Positions 7,614 to 13,013 of a stretch of 13,013 nucleotides of DNA are shown piece after piece (the first letter of the stretch is position 1; the number at the start of each line of letters is the position of its first letter). The stretch comes from Bacteroidota bacterium (GTDB taxonomy: Bacteria > Bacteroidota > Bacteroidia > Flavobacteriales > Flavobacteriaceae): assembly GCA_015767395.1 (NCBI GenBank), contig JADWMI010000043.1, forward strand, positions 1-13,013. Reading direction: 5' to 3'. A model generated the notes under the pieces. That model made no database searches and was not told the DNA's origin. It saw only the letters and a list, made by a program, of their open reading frames with translations. The translations under genes were made by a program, and so were the position numbers.

Positions 7614-9218
7614 TTAAGAAGCCAGTTCTTTACTTCTTCTATCGTTTAATTCTATGGTGATTTCATCCATTTTATTTTGATCTAATGGATAAAGCATCAT
7701 AAAGCCGGCAGCCACAATTGCTATAACAGCAGGTACCCAACTCATAAGCATTATTATACCAGGTACTGCGCCTTCAATGGCCACACTATCTTGCCCATTG
7801 TAGTGAAAATAAGCCAAGACAAGTCCAATAATTGCACCTGCTATACCACCACCAAATTTAGTTGCAAATGAACCGGCAGAATATACCAAACCAGTAGCTC
7901 TTCGTCCATTTTTAAATTCTGAATAATCAGCAGCATCACCTAACATTACAAAGAACAATGTTGGGAATATAGCAGCGCCAAATTCGGAAATAATTCCCAA
8001 GGTGAAAATTCCTAAAATATCTCCAGGACCACAGAAATATAACAATGCATTTACACTTCCTGAAAAGATGAGCGCATAAATAAAAAGCCTTTTTTTACCA
8101 AATCTTTTACTAAGCGGGGCTGTTGCCATAGCTCCTAAAATAGATGCCAATGTTAACCCAATCATAAAAGAACCTGCCAATAATTGATTGTTTAAATAAT
8201 GGGTGAAATAGATTACAATAATACCTTGCTTAATGGAATTGTAGATGTTAAATAGTAAACCGATTACCAATAGTACCAGCCAAGGTTTATTAGATATTAA
8301 ATCCTTAAAATCTTGTTTTAAATTACTCTTTTGATTTTTAGGAGGCAGCACTCTTTCTTTGGTGCTGAAAAAAGTAATGAGAATAAAAATAACCAAGAAA
8401 ATGGACATTAAATACATAGAATGGCTATACCCTTTCTTCTGATTGATCAATGAAATACTTTCAGCAGTTAATCCTTCTTCACCTGTAACTAAAAAAGAAT
8501 ATGCTTTATTGGCTTCTAGGCCAAAACTTTTTCTTGTAGTTGGGGTGTCAGTTTCTTGATTTTCTCCTACCCAAGTGAATTCAGCAATGCTATTTTTTGA
8601 ATTTATTTCAGCATTTTCAACATCAATAGGTGAAACAACAGTTACTTTATATTTCTCATTTTCTATTTTGTTTATTTCAATTGAAGGATTTACATTTCCA
8701 AAATAAACAACTAAAAATAACAGGGCTCCTTGCACCAGCATTCCACCTGTAAAGGCACCAACCATTCTATAAGAACCAATACTAGCTCTTTCTTTGTCAT
8801 CTCCAGTCATCACAGCCATTAATGCGCCATAAGGAATATTGTTTGCGGTATAGATTAATGTAAATAAGATGTAGGTTGCGTACGCATATATAATTTTTCC
8901 TGAATTAGAAAATTCAGGCGCTGTAAATAACAAGGATAATATAACACCTAAAGGAAGTGCTGTCCATAAAATCCAAGGGCGAAATTTACCATATTTAGAT
9001 TTTGTTCGGTCTCCTATAACCCCCATCGCAACATCGCTAATTCCATCACTAAATCTTGCCACTAAAAAAAGTAAACCAACTGCAGCAGGGTTTAATCCAA
9101 AAACATCCGTATAAAAAATAAATAAAAAGGTAGCGACTCCTCTCCATGCTATATTTGCCGCACCATCTCCAAGCGCATAGCCAATTTTTTCTTTTATTGA
9201 TATTTTTTGGTTGTTCAT
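7614..9218 (-). CDS. GPH-family (MelB-type) sugar:cation symporter with extra periplasmic domain
   Basis: 534 residues from ATG 9216-9218. The N-terminus KEKIGYALGDGAANIAW, the GDRTKSKYGKFRPWILW loop (69-85) and the internal GDAADYSEFKNGRRATG loop (427-443) are hallmarks of the glycoside-pentoside-hexuronide:cation symporter family in the major facilitator superfamily. About 12 membrane segments are visible. The protein is longer than the usual 450-470 residues because about 90 hydrophilic residues (about 175-265) separate segments 5 and 6, on the periplasmic side in the MelB topology. The transporter sits in the inner membrane and should import a mono- or disaccharide with Na+ or H+. Its neighbour, the phosphorylase, suggests cellobiose or a similar beta-linked disaccharide. 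The gaps to both neighbours are 33-35 bp, so co-transcription is expected. Confidence 0.9.
   Translation of the reverse strand: MNNQKISIKEKIGYALGDGAANIAWRGVATFLFIFYTDVFGLNPAAVGLLFLVARFSDGISDVAMGVIGDRTKSKYGKFRPWILWTALPLGVILSLLFTAPEFSNSGKIIYAYATYILFTLIYTANNIPYGALMAVMTGDDKERASIGSYRMVGAFTGGMLVQGALLFLVVYFGNVNPSIEINKIENEKYKVTVVSPIDVENAEINSKNSIAEFTWVGENQETDTPTTRKSFGLEANKAYSFLVTGEEGLTAESISLINQKKGYSHSMYLMSIFLVIFILITFFSTKERVLPPKNQKSNLKQDFKDLISNKPWLVLLVIGLLFNIYNSIKQGIIVIYFTHYLNNQLLAGSFMIGLTLASILGAMATAPLSKRFGKKRLFIYALIFSGSVNALLYFCGPGDILGIFTLGIISEFGAAIFPTLFFVMLGDAADYSEFKNGRRATGLVYSAGSFATKFGGGIAGAIIGLVLAYFHYNGQDSVAIEGAVPGIIMLMSWVPAVIAIVAAGFMMLYPLDQNKMDEITIELNDRRSKELAS
8424..8696 (-). other. Extracytoplasmic insertion domain in the symporter
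   Basis: Residues about 175-265 of the symporter form a hydrophilic, beta-strand-like stretch (for example KYKVTVVSPIDV, SIAEFTWVGENQ, KAYSFLVTGEEG) between membrane segments 5 and 6. It is in frame and has no stop, so it is part of the protein and not an artefact. MelB has only a short loop at this position. The function is unknown; a substrate-binding or partner-contact role is conceivable. Confidence 0.65.
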
Positions 9219-9253
9219 TCTTTGTTAATTTAAGTTTGTAATTAAAATGTTGT

Positions 9254-10882
9254 TTATTTTTTATTTAATATTTCTTGTACCGATTTTTCATCGCCCTTAA
9301 AATCAACAATACTACCAAAGTCTGTGTCTGTAATTTTTCTAAAATCAGTCAAGCTTTTGTTATTTTCGTATTTGACCATTAAGGCTTTTAAATCTGCTTT
9401 TAGTGCTGTAATTACATTAGCATAATTTGGGTCGTTAATAATATTATTCATTTGACTTGGATCTTTTTCCAAATCATACAACTCCCAAACGTCAATATTG
9501 TAATAGAAATGTGCTAAAGTGAATTTTTGAGTTCTGATACCGTAATGTGGTTGCACATGGTGCCAGTAAGGAAATTCGTAATAATGGTAATACATGGCTT
9601 CTTGCCAGTCTGCGGGCGTATTGCCTTCTAACAAGGAAGCAAAACTTGTTCCTTGCATTTTTTGAGTGGTATTGATACCTGCTAATTCCAATAGGGTAGG
9701 TGCAAAATCTATATTTGTTACAATGTCTTCATTTATACTTCCAGCTTTTACTTTTTCAGGATATTTCACCATAAAAGGCATTCTTAAAGATTCTTCGTAA
9801 ATAAATCTTTTATCAAAAAATCCGTGATCACCTAGGTAAAAACCTTGATCTGAAGTCAATACAATAATGGTGTTTTCTTCTAAGTTGTTTTCTTTTAAAT
9901 AGCTTAAAACACGCCCAACATTATCATCAACCGATTTTACACAAGCCAAATAATCTTTAATATAAGTTTGGTATCTCCAGTTTCTACCTTCTTCATCAGT
10001 CATTCCTTCGGGCTTCACAATTTGTCCTGGTTTTGCACCATAAAAAGCCCATTGAATTTTTTCTTTACCTTTTAATCCTTCAGGTTCTGGTAATTTCATA
10101 TCTCTATTACTGAAATATTCCATGGTCATTTCAGTATCACCTGCTGTTTTTTCACGACCTTCATAAGTGTCGTTATAAGTTGCAGGGTAAGGCATTTCTA
10201 TATCATCCCAAAGTTGTTCATATTTTGTGTCTGGTTCCCAAGGGCGGTGTGGCGCTTTGTATTGTAATACCATTAAAAATGGTTCTTCAGATGATTTAAT
10301 TGTATCCAACCAATTCAAGGCAAAATCAGTACTTAAATTGGTTGCATAGCCTTTTTCTTTAACATCGGTCCCGTTTTCATTGTATAGTGGGTCCCAATAA
10401 TGACCTTGCTGACCAGCTGAATTATGATATTTAAAAGTGTCAAAACCGACAGGTTCTGTACCTAAATGCCATTTTCCAAACAAACTTGTTTTATAACCGT
10501 TTTTTTGAAATTCTTGTGGGAAAGTCCATTGAGCATCATTAAATTTTCCGCCACTTTCATTTTTATAATAACCATTCAAATTACTGTAATTTCCTGTTAA
10601 AATAGCAGCTCTACTGGGTCCACAAATTGCATTGGTAACCAAAACATCTTGAAATAGCATACCTTCTTTGGCAACGTTATCAATATTTGGCGTTGGTGCA
10701 ATATCTTTATAAATACCGCCATAGGCACTAATTGCTTGTGTAGTTAAATCATCGGCCATGATATAAATAATATTTGGCTTTTTGGTAGTTTCAACTATTT
10801 CAACCTTTTTACCACAACTAAGCATAAGTGATAAACACATAATGGCAATAATTGTTTTAATTCTAAGAATATTTATCATCAT
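9254..10882 (-). CDS. Type I (S1 family) sulfatase lipoprotein
   Basis: 542 residues from ATG 10880-10882 (codon 2 is also ATG). The signal ends in lipobox SLMLSC with Cys23, predicting a lipid-anchored periplasmic or surface enzyme. It is a formylglycine sulfatase: ICGPSRAAILTG (86-97) carries C87, the residue converted to formylglycine, which needs a maturation enzyme encoded elsewhere. Metal and active-site marks are ADDL (43-46), FGKWHLG (135-141), APHRPW (210-215) and SDQGFYLGDHG (344-354), followed by KRFIYEESLRMPF. The ending ELYDLEKDPSQMNN is typical of the family. It would remove sulfate esters from a sugar, which makes sense before exo-acting glycosidases such as the adjacent fucosidase. 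The DQGFYLGDHG/EESLRMPF pattern resembles the branch containing N-acetylglucosamine-6-sulfatases and many algal-polysaccharide sulfatases, so neither subfamily nor sulfate position is assigned. Confidence 0.92.
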   Translation of the reverse strand: MMINILRIKTIIAIMCLSLMLSCGKKVEIVETTKKPNIIYIMADDLTTQAISAYGGIYKDIAPTPNIDNVAKEGMLFQDVLVTNAICGPSRAAILTGNYSNLNGYYKNESGGKFNDAQWTFPQEFQKNGYKTSLFGKWHLGTEPVGFDTFKYHNSAGQQGHYWDPLYNENGTDVKEKGYATNLSTDFALNWLDTIKSSEEPFLMVLQYKAPHRPWEPDTKYEQLWDDIEMPYPATYNDTYEGREKTAGDTEMTMEYFSNRDMKLPEPEGLKGKEKIQWAFYGAKPGQIVKPEGMTDEEGRNWRYQTYIKDYLACVKSVDDNVGRVLSYLKENNLEENTIIVLTSDQGFYLGDHGFFDKRFIYEESLRMPFMVKYPEKVKAGSINEDIVTNIDFAPTLLELAGINTTQKMQGTSFASLLEGNTPADWQEAMYYHYYEFPYWHHVQPHYGIRTQKFTLAHFYYNIDVWELYDLEKDPSQMNNIINDPNYANVITALKADLKALMVKYENNKSLTDFRKITDTDFGSIVDFKGDEKSVQEILNKK

Positions 10883-10929
10883 AATTCTAATCTATTTAAT
10901 TTAATAACGCTTCTACGCATAAATCACGT

Positions 10930-12273
10930 TTAATTCTGTTCTATTACACCTGATTTACCAGTATATAATTCAATCTCTTCGTTAAATTCAATTTTTATAA
11001 CACGGCCATAGCCTAATTCTATGTTATTAGGCACTTTAATGAAACGTGTTGGTGGTACTTTTTTCCATGGTGCTCCACCTACATTTTTTATTTTAAGTTG
11101 TGTATGATCTTCACCTAAAACAGTAATACTTTTAGCTTTGTTTTGCAGGCCCTTTATCATTAATTCGTTTACAGGCTTACTAAAAACAAAAAGATACAAG
11201 GTTTTACCATCTTTTGACAAAGTACTTGGAGCTCCATAATGATTTTTATGAATCCCTGCGCGGGTTTCATATATTGCCTCACCATTTTCATTTAACCATT
11301 GGCCTATTTCCTTCAAATTTTTAATTTGCCACTCAGGAATAGTTCCATCGGGTTTAGGCGATACATTTAACAGTAAATTACCACCCATACAAACTGTTTC
11401 TGATAAAATTTGTATGAGCTGATTTGATTTAATGTGCGTTTCAGGTTTAGACTGTATTCGCTCACTATAACCCCAACCTGGACTCATAGTCATACAAAGT
11501 TCCCAAGGTTTTTCTCTTTTTTCAAAAGGCACTCCTTGTTCTGCAGTTTCGTAATCACCATAAACGCCAATTCTTTCATTTAGTACAATTCCGGGATTCC
11601 AATTTTTAAGCTTCACACGCATTTCATCCATTTTCCAATAATGATCAGGCATTCCCCAATCACCGTCAAACCAAAATAAATCGGGCTTAAATGCACTAAG
11701 TTCTTTGAGTTGTGTATCATTAGATTTCAGAAAATTATCCCACTTTTTAACAGATGTTGGCTCATTCTTAGATTCATCAGTTTTAAACATTTTACCTAAA
11801 GCCCCATAATCATCATTTGACCAATCAAGCCATGAAAAATACAATCCAAGCTTTATTCCTTCACTTTTAATTGCGTCACAATAAGGCGTGAGTAAATCTC
11901 TTGCTGCAGGCGTTTTATTAACTACATTTAATTTATTTGCCTTCGTGTTCCAAAGTGCCATTCCATCATGATGCTTTGTAGTTAGTACAGCATATCGAGC
12001 TCCAGCTTCTTTAAAAAGTTTAGCCCATTCTTTTGGATTATATTTTTCAGCCGTAAATTTTTCAGCCTGTTTCATATAATCTTCTTTAGATACTTTTTTA
12101 TTAAAAACAGGCCATGAGGCTCCATCTCCATTTACAGAAAAAATTCCCCAATGAATGAATATTCCAAACTTAGCATCTTTAAACCATTCAATATCTGTAT
12201 GGTTTTGTGATTGAGCGCTTATGGTTATACTAACCATAAAGGTCAGAACTGCACATATAATATTGTTTTTCAT
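10930..12273 (-). CDS. GH29 alpha-L-fucosidase, secreted
   Basis: 447 residues from ATG 12271-12273. A Sec signal peptide (about 1-20, cleavage near ISA-QS) has no lipobox cysteine, so a soluble exported enzyme is expected. The catalytic barrel starts at once: EWFKDAKFGIFIHWG (29-43), then LTTKHHDGMALW (97-108) and KPDLFWFDGDWG (196-207), whose D203 is the likely retaining nucleophile. MGGNLLLNVSPKPDG (297-309, ending at G310) closes the barrel, and a beta-sandwich domain fills about 340-440. All are standard for GH29 alpha-L-fucosidases (EC 3.2.1.51 or 3.2.1.111). It would release terminal fucose, or in some GH29 members a related alpha-sugar, from an oligosaccharide. It is flanked within 35-47 bp by GH3 and sulfatase genes, suggesting stepwise removal of sulfate and side chains. 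The acid/base residue is not conserved enough to assign by eye. Confidence 0.93.
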   Translation of the reverse strand: MKNNIICAVLTFMVSITISAQSQNHTDIEWFKDAKFGIFIHWGIFSVNGDGASWPVFNKKVSKEDYMKQAEKFTAEKYNPKEWAKLFKEAGARYAVLTTKHHDGMALWNTKANKLNVVNKTPAARDLLTPYCDAIKSEGIKLGLYFSWLDWSNDDYGALGKMFKTDESKNEPTSVKKWDNFLKSNDTQLKELSAFKPDLFWFDGDWGMPDHYWKMDEMRVKLKNWNPGIVLNERIGVYGDYETAEQGVPFEKREKPWELCMTMSPGWGYSERIQSKPETHIKSNQLIQILSETVCMGGNLLLNVSPKPDGTIPEWQIKNLKEIGQWLNENGEAIYETRAGIHKNHYGAPSTLSKDGKTLYLFVFSKPVNELMIKGLQNKAKSITVLGEDHTQLKIKNVGGAPWKKVPPTRFIKVPNNIELGYGRVIKIEFNEEIELYTGKSGVIEQN

Positions 12274-12308
12274 TTTTTATTTTTCAAGAGATTCACATAG
12301 TAAATCCA

Positions 12309-13013
12309 TTAATTTTTTAAATTTATTCTTTCTTTTACTTCAAGGATGGTTTTTTGTAAATCTTTATTGTCAGAAGAAGCGCCAGTCATAATTGTAAATG
12401 CTCCAGGTTCAACGCAGTATTTCATGTTAATATCATAAAAAGCCAGGCTTTCAGCATTTAATGTGAAATCAACTCTTTGGGTTTCTCCTGCTTCTAAGAA
12501 AACTCTTTTATAACCTTTTAACTCTTTTACAGGTCTGGTAGCGCTACTCATGTTGTCTCTTATGTACAATTGAACAATTTCTTCACCATCCATTTTTCCA
12601 GTATTTGTTACAGAAACAGCAACAGTAATTTCTTCATTTTTACTTAATGTCGCTTTTGATAGTTTAGGTTCGCTGTATGTGTAATTTGTATAGCTTAATC
12701 CAAAACCAAAAGGGTATAAAGGAGCCGATTCTTCTACCGCATATTTATGAAAATACTGAGAAGGTTTGTGATTGTATATCATTTGTAATTGGCCAACACT
12801 TCTTGCCACGGTAAGAGGCAATTTACCACTTGGATTTACATCGCCAAATAAAATTTCGGCGATTGCTTTTCCACCAAATAAGCCAGGTTCCCAAGATTCG
12901 ATAATAGCAGGAATAATATCTTGTAACCATGGTTCTGAAATTGGACGACCATTTACCAATACAATAATTACTGGTGTGCCCGTTTTTTCAATAGCTTGTA
13001 TTAATGCTAACTG
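12309..13013 (-). CDS. GH3 beta-glucosidase (BglX-like), C-terminal part
   Basis: The 3' end of a gene that continues beyond the right edge; the open frame fills 12309-13013 (234 residues plus stop). It enters as QLALIQAIEKTGTPVIIVL, so the in-frame TTG at 12957-12959 is an internal Leu codon, not a start. The first part belongs to the GH3 C-terminal alpha/beta domain (VLVNGRPISEPW, ESWEPGLFGGKAIAEILFGD, NPSGKLPLT). The PLYPFGFGLSYT motif then leads into a fibronectin type III-like domain (PF14310) with VTNTGKMDGEEIVQLYIRD and KELKGYKRVFLEAGE. This three-domain layout is that of periplasmic BglX-type beta-glucosidases or beta-xylosidases and differs from the shorter GH3 lipoprotein at 3286-5055. 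The nucleophile domain is outside the window, so specificity is open. It is the most upstream gene seen in the - strand operon. Confidence 0.93.
   Translation of the reverse strand, partial: QLALIQAIEKTGTPVIIVLVNGRPISEPWLQDIIPAIIESWEPGLFGGKAIAEILFGDVNPSGKLPLTVARSVGQLQMIYNHKPSQYFHKYAVEESAPLYPFGFGLSYTNYTYSEPKLSKATLSKNEEITVAVSVTNTGKMDGEEIVQLYIRDNMSSATRPVKELKGYKRVFLEAGETQRVDFTLNAESLAFYDINMKYCVEPGAFTIMTGASSDNKDLQKTILEVKERINLKN

Noticed and set aside
12957..12959. TTG as a start codon for the right-edge GH3 protein
   Set aside because: The frame stays open to the window edge and the upstream residues match the GH3 C-terminal domain, so this is an internal Leu codon in a truncated gene.
1..13013. 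tRNA, rRNA, CRISPR array, insertion sequence, attachment site or riboswitch
   Set aside because: Almost all the sequence is accounted for by coding regions and one remnant; no clover-leaf genes, regular repeats or transposase fragments were seen. No convincing TAnnTTTG promoter could be placed in the short gaps.

Overview
The window is AT-rich DNA with A/T-rich leaders, no clear Shine-Dalgarno sequences, lipoprotein-type glycoside hydrolases and sulfatases, and a GPH-family sugar symporter. Together with the protein sequences, this points to a Bacteroidota genome, most likely a marine or algal-associated member of the Flavobacteriaceae. The whole window is part of a carbohydrate-utilisation locus. 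No SusC/SusD pair and no regulator are visible, so the locus must extend beyond the window if it is a classical PUL.

Layout: at the left edge the 3' end of a GH5 endoglucanase gene lies on the + strand (2-388). A strong hairpin with T-tracts on both sides (417-460) follows. Everything to the right is on the - strand. Read in the direction of transcription, from right to left, the order is: the 3' part of a BglX-like GH3 gene (12309-13013), GH29 alpha-L-fucosidase (10930-12273), S1-family sulfatase lipoprotein (9254-10882), GPH/MelB-type symporter (7614-9218), GH94 cellobiose phosphorylase (5142-7580), a hairpin terminator or attenuator (5094-5131), a GH3 lipoprotein (3286-5055), a secreted GH94-like protein (971-3244), and a decayed arylsulfatase remnant with four in-frame stops (478-966). 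Gaps between the intact genes are 33 to 47 bp, except at the hairpin, so this is probably one operon with an internal attenuation point, or two operons.

How the genes could work together: fucosidase, sulfatase and the two GH3 enzymes, at least three of which carry export signals, would remove fucose, sulfate and terminal sugars outside the cytoplasm. The symporter would import the resulting disaccharide, and the cytoplasmic phosphorylase would split it into glucose 1-phosphate and glucose. The GH5 enzyme next door would supply beta-1,4-glucan oligosaccharides. Cellulose-type enzymes together with sulfatase and fucosidase suggest a sulfated, fucosylated beta-glucan-like or mixed algal polymer; this is inference.

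The most unusual gene is the exported 757-residue GH94-like protein. It keeps the catalytic DWND motif and the substrate-site RD motif of GH94, but lacks the TGT phosphate-site motif and the C-terminal beta domain. It may be a hydrolase that evolved from a phosphorylase fold. Other points of interest are the sulfatase remnant decaying by nonsense changes without indels, an extra periplasmic domain in the symporter, and a GH3 enzyme with an altered Asp-x-His position.
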